Shown here piece by piece: positions 11,549 through 22,926 of a DNA stretch of 64,000 nt. Both the position numbers and the translations under genes were made by a program. Origin of the DNA: Symbiodinium natans (taxonomy: Eukaryota; Sar; Dinophyceae; Suessiales; Symbiodiniaceae); contig CAJNDS010002257.1 in NCBI GenBank assembly GCA_905221605.1, positions 571,422-635,421 on the forward strand, written 5' to 3'. Each line of letters opens with the position of its first letter. Positions within the stretch are counted from its first letter, which is position 1. Under the pieces are notes generated by a model. The model was not told the origin of the DNA, made no database searches, and was given only the letters and a program-made list of their open reading frames with translations.

Positions 11549-12637
11549 TTATGATCGAAATTGGTGAGCTCTTGGCGTCTGTCGGAGGTCGCCTAGGAGT
11601 CGATGTGTACGTTGGATGCTAATATCTCCACCGCCCACTCTCCTGCGTGGGCGGTGGAGATATTGTGCACTTGCACAACTCCATATGGGACTTGATTCTC
11701 TAAGCCGACTGGCTGGGGCCGGGTTCGGTTCCGGCCGTTGGTGTGAGAGGCGCAGGGTGGCAATGCGCCCAAAACTTCCTTCACCGGCGGTGGGAACCCC
11801 TGTCAAGGCACCAGCTGGCGGTCGTGCTGGCGCGTGCTGCAGGGAGGGCGTTACGACGCCGCAGACTCGGGAGGGTCTCGGTGACGAAGTCTCGGATTGC
11901 GGCTGCGGCTGCGGCGGTGGCTGCGCTAGACTTGGAGCAGTGAGGAGCAGAATCGTGCTTGAGCTCTGCCGCCTTCTGGCCGCGACCCCCATTCCCGGCT
12001 CGAAGCCCAGGGTCTCGGCCAGATTTGCTGTTTTGCCCGATCGGTGAGTTGACCTCGCCAACAAGCTAGCCTGTCGGGCCTTTCGTGATCGAGCCTGCTC
12101 GTGCCCACTTGAACTGCATGCGCCGCCGCCAGCTATGGTGCAGACGCATGCAGCTGGCGCAGTGGTGAGGCACACCCTGGCCCTGCTCCTGGACTGTGAA
12201 GCGGGAGTGGTTTCATCACCGTCGGTGGGGTGGGTCTTGCGTGGAGAGGCCTGCTGTCTTTGTGGTGACCACGCTCGGGCCCGTGTGACGCGCCCGTGTG
12301 ACGCCAGCGTGAAGCGCGCGTCTGGGCGCTTGACTGCGACGTGCCAGCTGATTGGCTCCGCGCCAGACACAGACAGCGGTGACGAGCTTGACCACAGCAT
12401 CCTCGCTAATGATTGTGCAGTGCCCATGGACTGCAGGCGCACGGCATTGCATTCCTGAACTGCGGCCCCTTGGTGATAGAGGGCGAGCTGGCTGATCATG
12501 CTCTTGGTGCGATTGTTGGAGTCAAGCAACCAGAAACCGCGCTTTTGCCCAACAATCGAGGTCACATTCGGATGAGACTTCTTCCGGTGTTTGTATTTGG
12601 CAACCGACACCTCCACGTCTTCGTTCGGCGTATCCAT
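11549..12637 (-). CDS. Unrecognised 362-codon open frame, doubtful
   Basis: This is the longest frame in the left half outside repeats. It starts Met-Asp-Thr-Pro-Asn and is rich in Ser, Arg, Pro and Gln. I see no domain, no membrane segment and no motif. The 18-bp hairpin at 11621-11664 lies inside it, and shorter open frames run on the opposite strand through the same GC-rich DNA, so it may well be a chance frame. No function is proposed. Confidence 0.15.
   Translation of the reverse strand: MDTPNEDVEVSVAKYKHRKKSHPNVTSIVGQKRGFWLLDSNNRTKSMISQLALYHQGAAVQECNAVRLQSMGTAQSLARMLWSSSSPLSVSGAEPISWHVAVKRPDARFTLASHGRVTRARAWSPQRQQASPRKTHPTDGDETTPASQSRSRARVCLTTAPAACVCTIAGGGACSSSGHEQARSRKARQASLLARSTHRSGKTANLAETLGFEPGMGVAARRRQSSSTILLLTAPSLAQPPPQPQPQSETSSPRPSRVCGVVTPSLQHAPARPPAGALTGVPTAGEGSFGRIATLRLSHQRPEPNPAPASRLRESSPIWSCASAQYLHRPRRRVGGGDISIQRTHRLLGDLRQTPRAHQFRS
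11621..11664. repeat. Perfect 18-bp inverted repeat, 8-base loop
   Basis: The arm 11621-11638 (AATATCTCCACCGCCCAC) is exactly reverse-complemented at 11647-11664. The loop is TCTCCTGC. A perfect 18-bp stem is not expected by chance at this position. No poly-T follows and no neighbouring gene explains it. Confidence 0.9.
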
Positions 12638-13228
12638 TCAGCAGGTTTGCTACATCCATCTGGCTCAGCATCAACGTCCACGCTGCACTTCTTTGCCCCG
12701 GCGTTCACGTCTCTTGCGCTAGGGTTGCGGAGCCACAGGCGCCTTGGCGCCCGTGCTAGTAGGCGCCTTGTGCCCTTGCCATCCGCTGCGCGCAGTGCTT
12801 TGTTTCCCGCGGGCTGCGTTTGACAGCGCAGTGAAGGAAGCCAGGCTCTGGCTCTGCCAGTTTGCCCCCGCTGCGTCTTTGTGGAACGAACGTTCAGTGC
12901 CCTTCGAGTCGTCTCATCATAGCCAGGTCGAAGACCATCGAATTCCGCAAATATCCGCTGTAGCAGGTCAAGATGTATTGCTCATCGACAAGACGCGAAT
13001 CAGGCATGTTTTTGGCATTTTTTGGCTGCAGGGTGGCGCGATGCGTCTTCTAAGGATTCGCTTGTTGGCGTTTCGTCGTTTTGGGGGATGCATGTGAGCA
13101 GCCAAGCTACACGTGCAGGTTGCAGAGACCCCGTACCTGCGTAGGTGCGAAGCATTGTTTCCCAAGATGCTGAGCTGAATGCTGGCCATGAAAAGATGAT
13201 GTGGGCTCGGGCTGCGTGCTGATGCGCG
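12638..13228. other. Non-coding stretch, no supported gene
   Basis: Short frames only; no motif recognised. Confidence 0.5.
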
Positions 13229-13436
13229 GTGTCTCGCTCTCGCTTGACGTTGGGGCCCCTGCGCTGCGCCGCTTATTTTCACGAAGTGTTAACATTCTAA
13301 AATAAAGATTTTTTTTCTCTCTCTCTCTCTCTCTCTCTCCCTCTCCCTCCCTCCTCCCTCCCTCCCTCCCTCCCTCCCTCCCTCCGTCTCTCTTTTTCTC
13401 GCTCTCGCTCAACGTTTGGGCCCTTGAGCTGCCACT
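13229..13436. repeat. Second locus of the GGGCCC-core repeat, split by a CT tract
   Basis: Two copies of the family at 9747-10053 flank a CT/CCCT microsatellite at about 13313-13390. Shared words include CTCGCTCTCGCT, GGGCCC and AAGTGTTAA. Confidence 0.75.
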
Positions 13437-15692
13437 GTTTGGCATTTTGTACTTGCGGGCATGAAGAGAGAAAAAGTACGCATTCTGTTTGAGAGCTTTC
13501 TGGCGGGGCAATTTGCTTTGCACGGAGTGCTTGCGGTCTCTGCGTATTCTCCCGGGCCAGCTGATATAAAGCCATCACCCCGTCGGTGTGCATTTGAAGT
13601 CAACGCTGCCACTTAGCCCACAAAGGAACTTAGCGGATGTCACTCTCATTTTTTTGTTGCTTCTCCGTCAGATCGTGTCATCGTCTGTGAGCTTCAGTTC
13701 TCGCTTTCTCTCTTTCAGGCGCTGGTTCTCCCTTGTAGTGACAACAGTGACAGCAGCGATCGTCATCCATCTCGAAGACATGGCTGCTTAATTGTTCTTT
13801 CCGCACCTTCTTTGTCACATTAGCAATGGTTTGCTGGCTGTCAGTCCGGCGAACATGTCTGTTGAGTTGTCGACGAAGTCTCCCGGCAATAGTGTGCCCT
13901 CCATTGCCATCCTCGATGAGTTGTTGTTGGCATTGCGATGCTGCGTTTTTGAACTTCCTGCTTGCCGGTGGCTCCACTTAGCACTTTAAAGTGCCGGGAG
14001 AGACACACACGACAGGCACTTCAGGAGGACAGCCGCAAGTGGTTCCACTCAATGTCCATGCGTTGGCTCCTGAGAACAAATCGCAGTGGTGAAACCCACA
14101 TCTGCCACGAGCCCAGGATCGAACTGCCCCGAGAAGTTCTCCCTGGTTGATGAGGTTCGCCGTGGGGCGATCACATTGTGCTTGAGTGCTATATGGGGTC
14201 AAGATCCAACGGGTTCAGGCCCTCATCTTCTTTTTTCTCTTTGAGGCTAGTGGGCTACAATCGAAATTGTCTTCGTTTGTCTTGGTCTGTCTTGGTATTG
14301 AAGGACAACTATGCCCACTGCCGTCCCCCGCAGACAACACCAGCATTTCATGCACACGTAGCAGACAAATCGACCTTTCATCCCCAAATCGACGACAGTC
14401 GCGTTTGGCGAACCCTGACGTCCAAAAGTGATGACAGTTCGCATTGGGTGAAGCCGGACATCCAACAGCGGCGACAGTTACGAGGATGGCGACATCGATG
14501 CTTGCGGCTTTGGCGGGAGCGCGATTTTCAACATCGCGAGCTGCAAATTCACACAGCGAAACCCAGCCAAAGGCCCAAGACGTAAGGTTCCATTCTCGGG
14601 ACGCTCAGCGATGCAAGCCTCGAAGGGACCTTAGCAGAGATTTCGATCTCCACGCTTAAAGTATGGGAGCACGATTCGACAACATGTTTCGAGCCCTCGA
14701 GGAATCTGCGCCAAGCCCGTGCTCCGGAAAATGTAAGCATTTACTTAATTTACTTCCAAACTGCGACCACGAGGAATAGCGTCCGCTTTTCGCGGGCATT
14801 TCGCAGTGCCGTGTGAGCAACTCAATCTAACTTTCCTTTATTCTTAGCGAAAAATCCCCATGGTGTTGGCACGCTGTTGGGGAGCATTATATTATCTTGC
14901 ATTATATTGTATAACATCATAATATTGTGTGGATTTTTGTTATGCATGATCTACTGTTATTACATATACTAGTGAAACTTCAAAAGCCACCCAAAACACA
15001 AACTCAAAGCTTCAAGCAGCAAGTCGCAGCAACTACTTTAGCACTTTAGCTTCAACAAGCAGTCCAAGCCAAAACTTGGCAACCTATTTCCAAAGTTTGT
15101 ATACTTAGCAACTTTTTTCCAAAGTTAGTATCATCATGTAACACCCGTAAGATTTGGACCCCGGATAGCGCTCAGTTATGGAGGTTGATGCATTTAGATG
15201 GATGTTGCTGTCAAGGTCGCACCCCGCAAAGTCACGTTGGGAGCCGCAGGAGTGTGCCATTGGGACCCGTGAGATCTGGCGTGTGGGGGCATTAGAACAT
15301 ATTGGAGATTATTGGAGCATGGAGACCTGCAAAAAGCTGAGGTCGCAAACGCGTCAATTCAAGTGATCTGGGCGGAGTCTGCAGATGCTGCTGGTGCTCC
15401 GTTTGTACTGTTAGGGCCTGTTAGGGGGACGTCATGAAATTTTCAGATGACGTGTCGTATCACGATTCAAATATTGCGACATTGACCACATCGGCATGGG
15501 ATGAGATACGGGGAGAACAGAGTCGCAATTGAGTCTCGATGCATCTGCGGTGTTTCTTGCGTTCTTCATTTTCTTGCTACAGTCTCAGAAGTGTTGGATA
15601 CTTTTGCTTCCTTTGGCGGCCTTTTCGTTTCGGCTCTGGCTTGAAGCCGAGAATCGACAGCTCAACTGGAGGTCTGGCAAGAGCTTCCGCGG
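13437..15692. other. Non-coding stretch upstream of the BCP1-like gene
   Basis: A 14-bp perfect palindrome GCACTTTAAAGTGC lies at 13981-13994. From 14750 to 15150 the text is AT-richer, with TTATATTGTATAACATCATA-type sequence. No gene is supported. No recognisable spliced-leader relic was found upstream of 15693. Confidence 0.5.
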
Positions 15693-17623
15693 ATGAAGCG
15701 GAAGGTGAAGCGCAACGATCGCAAGGAGTGTCAGAGCCGTCAGAGCCCAGAGCTCAAGAGCTCAGAGCAGAGCTCAGAGATGGAAGAGATGGAAGAGATG
15801 GAAAGGGACCAAAGCAAACAGACCTTCCAGGTAGAGTTTGAGTTCTACGATCCTGATGACTCCGATTTCCACAATGTCCGAGAGCTTCTCCAAACGGGTG
15901 CCCTGCGTTTCTTGGACTTGGACTTCTCAAGCCTGGCGGACGACATCGTGGAGCAGGTGAACATTGGGACCACGATCAAGTCCGGGGAAAGTGAGGGCGA
16001 AGGAGGGGAAAGTGAAGGCGAAGGCGGCGAAGGCGGCGAAGGCGAAGGCTTGCAGGACGCAGCCCTCTGCGGCTTCCTAACCGCCCTGAATTTGCGGCAG
16101 TTCTCAGAGAAGACCTGGTGCAAGAGCTTGGTGTCCTTGTTGGAGGCAAAAGCTGAAAGTGCGGGCCCTGCAGTCTCGGAGAAGCTGCAAAGCTTTCTTC
16201 CACAAGCCATGGCCTCAACCGCCACATCCGCCACATCCGCCACAAGGGCGAAGACACAGAAGCCAGCACAGCAAGCACAGCCAGCACAGCCAGCACAGCC
16301 AGCACAGCCAGGGTTGCTGGTCTCAGAGCGCTTCGTGAACTTGCCCCTGAACCTCGTGCCTGCGCTGCACACGGCGGTGCTGGAGGACATCCGCTGGTCT
16401 CAAGAGACAGAGCACTGCCCGAGCGAGGAGAGGGTTGACATAGCGGATTTGGAATCCCTGAATAGGTTATTGATGAAGATTGAAATATGACAAATATGAC
16501 ATGACATATGCCAGGAGCGGCCCTTCTATTTCTTCACTCACTTCTTGCTCCTGGCGCCATGCCGGGCCTCCGACACAGGAACGTTTTGTGAGTCCAAGAT
16601 GCGGTGAGTCTCTTTTGTTCAGGCTGGTGCTTAGGGCCCTCACCTACGTGTTTTTCAAGTTGGGAGGTTGGAGGGGGCGGGGGGGAGGGGGAGAGGGGGT
16701 CGAGCGTTCGAAGTGTTTTGGTCGTAGCTGGTCTTGTTCACCCTCTCCTCGGTTTCGGGTACAACCCTCCACGATCTCTTTAACAACCCACAAAAGCATG
16801 CCTGGATCCAGAAGTTGACAGAGTGAGACTTAGCTGGAAAGGGGCGAGGCGGCGAGGGGGAATTTGAATCAGAGAGATCTGCAAAAGCCCAACTCTGATC
16901 CGTGCCAAGCGGAAGCCACAACTCGTAAGGAGGTCACCCGCATTCCTGTCAACATTTTTTGTTAGCTTTCGCCAAATTGCCGCAAGGAATTTGGGAGGGG
17001 GGGTCGCACAGAAGTAAGAAACATGAAGAAACGAGGCTCCGCCGTTCCATGAGCCGCTCTTGAAGCCTTGAAGCCTTGAAGCCTTGTTAAGCCTTGTTAA
17101 GCCTTGTTAAGCCTTGAGTCTGAGTCTTGTTGTTTGAACAAGTTTCCTTTGTAGTTTTTTCTCTGAAAGCTGCTGACAACAGCGCAGGCTGCCGGCTGGA
17201 TGGCCGCAGCATCGCCTTCGCGCGGCCGGAGGAACGGACGGTTTGAGCGTTCTCTGTATTTAGAACTGAGAGTCACCCTTTGCTTTTTTCTGAAGCTTTT
17301 TTGAGCAGAGACGCGTCTCTCCTCTCTCTTCTTGTGTCTCGCAGGATGAAGCCTTGGCCCGAGTGGCCTCCGTGGCCTTCAGCTTCCCCAGCTTCCCGGC
17401 CCTCCCGGCCTCGCCGAAGACGACGGAGACGGAGACGGCTCGCTCCAAGCCACTCGCCAACAACTCACGCAGTGAGTTCAAAAGAAAACAGAACAAAAGA
17501 GCACACACATGGACACATACACACCCACCCTTACACGAGCGCGCGCGCACAGTGAGAACAGGGAGCGCGCTCAGTCGCCTCTCTGTTTTCTCTCTCACGC
17601 CTCGCCTCCTTGTTTGTGTCTGA
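15693..17623 (+). CDS. BCP1/BCCIP-family protein, multi-exon
   Basis: Homologue of the BCP1/BCCIP family. In yeast Bcp1 acts in nuclear export and as a ribosomal-protein chaperone; human BCCIP binds BRCA2 and p21. Exon 1 (15693-16433) encodes 247 residues: a charged N-terminus, the family opening around VEFEFYDPDDSDFHNV (47-62), the DFSSLADDI...IGTTIK block (77-96), a Glu/Gly-rich insertion (98-118), GFLTALNL (127-134), an Ala-Gln-Pro repeat (192-206) and the signature LLVSERFVNLP (208-218). A GT-AG intron (16434-16514) is followed by exon 2 (16515-16603) with RPFYFFTHFLLLAPC, matching the family's conserved hydrophobic strand. A small exon 16623-16698 (LTYVFFK) and a last exon from 17345 (DEALARVASVAFSFPSF) fit the C-terminus. 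Family identity is strong. Exons 3-4 and the stop at 17623 are my inference. Confidence 0.8.
16434..16514 (+). other. Predicted intron 1 of the BCP1-like gene
   Basis: Donor AGAGG|GTTGAC and acceptor TGCCAG|GAGCGG. Removing it joins CPSEER directly to ERPFYFFTHF in frame and keeps the spacing seen in BCP1 proteins. Unspliced, the frame runs to a TGA at 16488-16490. Confidence 0.65.
17060..17115. repeat. TTGAAGCC/TTGTTAAGCC minisatellite
   Basis: Three TTGAAGCC and three TTGTTAAGCC units in tandem, inside the predicted large third intron (16699-17344) of the BCP1-like gene. Confidence 0.85.
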
Positions 17624-20600
17624 TATCTTGCGTGTTAGTTAACGTGAGCGTGAGAGCATGCGGCTTTTTTTGGAGTGGCACAAGGAAAAGGCGTCGTCCG
17701 ACTGCGACAAGACCGTCTGGGTCCGATGGAACAGAGCGCGTGGCCAATGAGCGCGTGGCGGTGCTTGGCCTCACACGGTCGAACTACGAAAAGGCGATCG
17801 CCGGACTAAGGGAGGTGCTGGAGGAGCTGGAGAGCAAAGCCAGAACCGCCCCAGAACCGCCAACAACCCTTCAAGAGTTTGAAGACGAGCCGGCAAGGAG
17901 AAAGCTGAGAAAGCCCCCAAGAAGAAATCCCAAAAAGCCCGCAAAAAGATCGTGAACAGCGCGTAAAAGAGCCTGTGAAACTCATGAAGAGGGGCTCCAC
18001 CGCGAAGGGAAGGAGGCCGTCCCCCAAGTCATGTTGCAGACTGTTGCAAGCCAGCTGTTGGCCTCCCAGCTTCATTTTCGGTATGGTGGACTGAGAGTCT
18101 CCAAGAGCCGTGAAGAGCCGCGAAGAGCTGTGAAGAGTCGACGACGGCGTGCAGAGTTCTGAAAAAGCCGAACAGCAGGTTGGAATTACTGCAAATTGCT
18201 TTGAAATGCTTTGAAGTACTTTGAATTAGTGCTTTTGTTGTGCCACTGCTGTTGCGTGAGGAGCTGTGCCTCAAGCGAGCCATGTAATCATGTAGTCACA
18301 TGTAGTCCGTCAGCCTGCTGCAGTCGGGCGCTCAGGTCATGTCTGCATGAGTGTACCATAGGAAATCGCGAAATGTCATGTGGACACCATGAATGCCAGC
18401 TGGAAGCGCGAAGGCTGATGACCAACACCACATACTGTCCGCAGCTCTGGCACAGCAGCCATAAGCCGCTTTTTGCGAGATTTGAGCCGGGTGCACGGGA
18501 GGAAATGAAAAAAATCTAAGGCAAGGAATGGGTCACTACCGAAGAGGCCACCGTCACTTGAAGTTGTCTCCTTTAGGTCCCAGGAGATCCCAGGAGATCC
18601 CGTGATCCCGTGCAGGCCTTGCCACTGCCTTCCCAGCCGTTTCTCACGGCCTACATGTCCGCAAGACCCCGAGCTTGCCATCCCAGTTCACAAAAAGTTC
18701 TCAGAGTTGGCACAGTTCCACGGGAATTCCATTACGTGACGCGAGGTGCTGGCGCTGGCTGCATTGGTTTTTGGCGTTACGATCCGCAGTCTACGGCCGC
18801 AGGCAAAGAGCGAGAGAGAGAGAGAGCCTTGAATCATCTTGCATCTTTTTGTCTCCATCCCCAGATCCTCGAATGTCTCATACTTCAGATACCCCATGAG
18901 ACCAATATGAGACCCCTGATTCTGTCGTCTGGATTACACTGTATTACACGGAGAAGCCACCGGGTCGGCCGGCAACACCGGACTCGGAGTGCGGACGACA
19001 TCGGAGCGCGACCAGCACGAGTCAGGCAGACTCAAGAAAAACATGAGGCAAAAGTCAGACAGCGCGAGCTTGGAAAAGCAACACTGGAGTCAGCTGAGAA
19101 CACCCTGGACCGAGTGTGAAAAGGTTGTTCAAACATGTTCAAACATGTCCAAACATGTCCAATGACGAGGTGAAAAAGCTACGAAGGGTCCATTTGAGAC
19201 TCACAGAACCTACACGCGGGCACTGCTCACGGTAGGCCCAAAACGCCTCACTGCCTCACTCAACACAGCCAGAGTACGGAGACGCAGACCTGGCCACGCT
19301 CAATGCATCGTCCCGCATACAGCGCAGTGAGAAGTCCATGAAAGAAACAGGAATGCGGAGGGCGAACGAACGAAAAAAACCATCATACTGAAATGCATCC
19401 GAAGTGAATACATAAACACAATAACACATGTTATCAAAGTCACAATTCGCACAAGAATGGAAAGCATCGCTGTGAGAGCATCGCTGGGAGAACAGTGCCC
19501 TGAAGGCATCCGATGACATGCATATTGCGTTTGCACTCGACGAACTGTGAAACATCGTTGTTCTTAACCCCCCGCCCTCCCCACCTCCTTGTGTGGATGG
19601 GTGTGGATGGTGTGTGGAGGGGTGTGGATGGGTGCGGTCTCTCTAATCCACATTGAAGTCAATCCAGGCTGGCCTTTTTTGATTCGACTTTGCGCCTCAA
19701 GTCAGTATTTTATCTTCGCGGTTTTGTTTGGCAAGACGTGAATGAAGGGCATGTGGCAGCGGAACGAACAGCGGAACGAACAGCCACATGCCGGGTTTGC
19801 CTCATTGAAACTTTTGCGGGATAATTGTCATACTGAGCCGCGGAACGAAGTGAGGGACAAAATGTCTTGTGCGACGCCACATGGCTTTCGACTTAGGGCA
19901 ACGTCCGACAAGCTCGCGGTTTTGCACCACGTCGCGACATCCGATGGTGATCTCTGAATGCATCGACATGCATTAAAGACAAGCTTCGAAAAGCCAGCAC
20001 ATCACATCACATCACATCACCGTGTTCGTGTGCATAGGCCGTCCGTCGCCTGCTAGCCGATGCCGGAGTGGCGATGCACAAGGACTCTGACCATGCGATT
20101 GCGTTGCGATGGCAAGCTTGCTTTTCTAGTTTGGGTTGCAGCCGTTTAGTACTGACATTGCGATTGTGCAGATGCAGTGTAGGTCAAAAAAACAGCAACG
20201 GAGATCGAGCGCGTGGAGCTTGGAGAATTTTCAGCGTGTTTGCACCCAACATTTGCAAAGTCGACGCAATTTGACCTTTCATATTTCAGAGCTTTGAGCC
20301 ACTGAGGCAAGATCTTCCATCTCTGTGGCCTTCTGGTGCTCTTGGCGTTTGCAGGCGGTGGCTGTGGTGACTTCTTCCCAATGGCAGGTTCCCCTGGCAT
20401 ATCAGCTACTGCTCACGCACGGCGTGTCCAGAAGCTAGCGCCAAAGATGGCGCATCGCATGTAACAATGTATTCACAACGCTATTGAGGTGGGGGCTGTG
20501 CAGTCATGTTGGCAGTCACGTTTCTTTGCTCGCTTGCTCAGGTTTCTGTGTGCAGCTGTGTTGGCTCATCACTGTCCTGGGGGTAAGCCGGGACCTCGGG

Positions 20601-21049
20601 ATGAAATCTGGCATTCACAATTCGTGCTGTTGCTGAATTTGCTGATTGCTGCTGCCTATTGGCCTATTGAGCCTATCGCTGTGTGAGGTGCCGATTGGCT
20701 GCGTGTTCACGTCCCTTTCGTTCGAGATCACTGGCCTCTGAAGTCCATCCTTCGCGAGAAGGAGGCGAACCAACTCTGTGGAGGAAGCGGCCCGGAGCAG
20801 TTGACTCTGTCTCGTTTGCCCGGCATTTGTCTTTCTCTGAGGCTATTTCTCCTTGGGTTGCACTCTGGCCATCCAAATATTTGCGCCCGTGCCAGACCCC
20901 GAGATTCAAAGAAAGAGGCTGAAAAGAATGCCTGTGGTGTGGCAATTTCTCAGAGCTGTTTTGTGTTTCTGGAGATGTGGAGAGAAGAGTGGTGTAAGTC
21001 GTTTCAGTGCTTGAGGTGTACGCTTTACGCGCTCTCGTACGGGCCCCCA
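17624..21049. other. Mostly non-coding stretch
   Basis: An unassigned plus-strand frame ending at 17955 has a Lys/Arg/Pro-rich C-terminus and a helical segment around YEKAIAGLREVLEELES. It could be an exon of an unknown gene. Other frames (18610-19119 plus and shorter ones) show nothing. A CATCA microsatellite lies at about 20000-20020. Confidence 0.4.
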
Positions 21050-21349
21050 GACCCACCGACCCACCGACCCACCGACCCACCGACCCACCGACCCACCGAC
21101 CCACCGACCCACCGACCCACCGAGCCACCGAGCCACCGAGCCACCGAGCCACCGAGCCACCGACCCACCGACCCACCGACCCACCGACCCACCGACCCAC
21201 CGACCCACCGACCCACCGACCCACCCACCGACCCACCGACCCACCGACCCACCCACCGACCCACCGACCCACCGACCCACCGACCCACCGACCCACCGAC
21301 CCACCGACCCACCGACCCACCGACCCACCGACCCACCGACCCACCGAGT
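21050..21349. repeat. (CGACCCAC)n minisatellite
   Basis: About 37 units of CGACCCAC with a cluster of GAGCCAC variants (21120-21165) and a few 4-bp shortened units. The complement GTGGGTCG is close to the GTGGGTGC unit at 2265-2330. All frames across it are open, which explains several long but meaningless Pro-Thr-His and Gly-Gly-Ser-Val frames. Confidence 0.95.
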
Positions 21350-21473
21350 CGGTCGGTCTGCACCGCTGTTTCAAAGCCGTGCAAGCTTGCCTCAAAACAT
21401 AAGAATCCTGCCACACATGAAGCCCGTCGTAGTCTGTCCAATCCCCAACATGCGAGCGTCGTGTTTGCAAGTA

Positions 21474-21500
21474 GGGGGGGGGGGGGGGGGGGGGGGGGGG
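21474..21500. repeat. Poly-G run of 27
   Basis: An uninterrupted run of 27 G. It is prone to assembly error and capable of G-quadruplex formation. Confidence 0.9.
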
Positions 21501-22064
21501 CTGCACCGTGCGAGCTTGACTCGAAACAAATCCTGTCCATGTCGAGTGAGATCCATGTCCCGCAGCGCCCGTAGAAGATGTTCCTGAAGAAACTTCATGC
21601 TCCGACGTGGTGCCATAGCAAAAGCAAGCGTGAACTGCAGCTGCACGTGTAAAGCAAAATCCTTTTGTAGGACGCCCAGAAACCCAAAAACATACCTAAA
21701 AAGAACCCAACAAGCACCCGAACAAAAAACTGGCTCTCTGTATACCCCGGTTTGCTTGTGTGATTTGCGAGACAAAGATTATCGCAAAGGGGCTTGGGGG
21801 GGCCCCCAAAGCACAAAAAGGAAGGGCAGACACAAAGGACTCTTCTCTGTTCGTGGGAGTTCGTTCGCGTTGTTCTCTCTAACAAAGCCAGAGAGTATGC
21901 GGAGAGAGAGAAAGAGAGAATACGCGCAGACTTTTTGACTTTGAAGTCGCAGAACTCTGTCGAGTACCTAGCGCGGAAAGGGAGACAGACCCGATAAAGA
22001 GTCCGGCCCAGTTGGCTGTACTGTGACATCTCCGTACTCGCATTAAAATGCCCGCAGAATACGC

Positions 22065-22103
<39 letters not shown>

Positions 22104-22361
22104 GTGCATGTTTCTTCCGCCTGGCCTGTAAAAGGGAAACTGACACGACTGAGGTGATCTTCTACTTATGGGGGAAACTTACCCTTTCTTATGGTGTGGT
22201 GGTGCGGTATCACTTACGTAGGGGGGGAACCCTCTCCCTTGGGGTGTCCTGTCGTTGTGAGTTCCTCATCTTTCGTTCCGTGTCACGCCGACTCCGCGAC
22301 CACAAGGGCGCGACGCAAGTGCGCGGGGTCAGGGGAACCTTTCCTGGGCCTGAGGCCCGGT
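21501..22361. other. Non-coding, with a GA tract
   Basis: A GA microsatellite lies at 22067-22099. A 183-codon minus frame (21595-22146) runs across that tract and shows no motif. Nothing else is supported. Confidence 0.5.
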
Positions 22362-22716
22362 AGAAGAAGACGAAGGAGAAGAAGAAGAAGAAGAAAAAGA
22401 AGAAGAAGAAGAAGAAGAAGAAGAAGAAGAAGAAGAAGAAGAAGAAGAAGAAGAAGAAGAAGAAGAAGAAGAAGAAGAAGAAGAAGAAGAAGAAGAAGAA
22501 GAAGAAGAAGAAGAAGAAGAAGAAGAAGAAGAAGAAGAAGAAGAAGAAGAAGAAGAAGAAGAAGAAGAAGAAGAAGAAGAAGAAGAAGAAGAAGAAGAAG
22601 AAGAAGAAGAAGAAGAAGAAGAAGAAGAAGAAGAAGAAGAAGAAGAAGAAGAAGAAGAAGAAGAAGAAGAAGAAGAAGAAGAAGAAGAAGAAGAAGAAGA
22701 GAGAGAGAGAGAGAGC
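22362..22716. repeat. Large (GAA)n tract ending in (GA)n
   Basis: About 355 bases of nearly pure GAA, changing to GA at 22700. This is the longest purine-only strand in the window. The poly-Arg, poly-Lys and poly-Phe frames are artefacts. Confidence 0.98.
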
Positions 22717-22809
22717 GAGAGAGCTCTCTACCTCTGTCTCTCTCTCACTCTTTCTCACTCTCTTCTCAACGAACACACTCATAGAGCTCTCTTTTCTCTT
22801 TCAGAATAG

Positions 22810-22893
22810 TCGGTGAGGATCGCGATGACCTCCATCCTCTTCCTGGTGATGGGCGACATGGTCGCGGCCCTCATTGGCCGTTCCTTCGGCCAG
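22810..22893 (+). CDS. Possible exon of a phytol/dolichol-kinase-like membrane protein
   Basis: After a pyrimidine-rich stretch ending TTTCAGAATAG, the plus frame reads VRIAMTSILFLVMGDMVAAL then IGRSFGQ. The G-D-x3-A-x-L-I-G-R-x-F-G pattern next to a hydrophobic segment resembles the membrane-embedded GD...GR.FG motif of the CTP-dependent polyprenol/phytol/diacylglycerol kinase family. Only this one segment was found. Flanking exons were not identified and the frame stops at 22926. This could be a real exon with introns on both sides or a fragment of a lost gene. Confidence 0.25.
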
Positions 22894-22926
22894 TCCATCT
22901 GCAGCCACTCGGCTAAGCCTCTATGA

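Noticed and set aside
14040-14160. tRNA or SINE candidate: minus strand GCAGTTCGATCCTGG resembles a pol III B box
   Set aside because: No A box at the right distance, no cloverleaf, no tail; one box alone is not enough.
15600-15692. A dinoflagellate spliced-leader relic marking the BCP1-like gene as a retrocopy
   Set aside because: No such sequence was found upstream of the start, and the gene appears to keep introns.
21050-21349. CRISPR-like regular array
   Set aside because: Unit is 8 bp with no spacers; a minisatellite in eukaryotic DNA.
20673-21574. Long Pro-Thr-His and Gly-Gly-Ser-Val frames (up to 277 codons)
   Set aside because: They follow the 8-bp CGACCCAC array, which has no stop in any frame.
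22191-22784. Open frames of about 190 codons encoding poly-Arg/Lys/Phe through the GAA tract
   Set aside because: Created by the trinucleotide repeat; open on both strands and in all frames, with no unique sequence.
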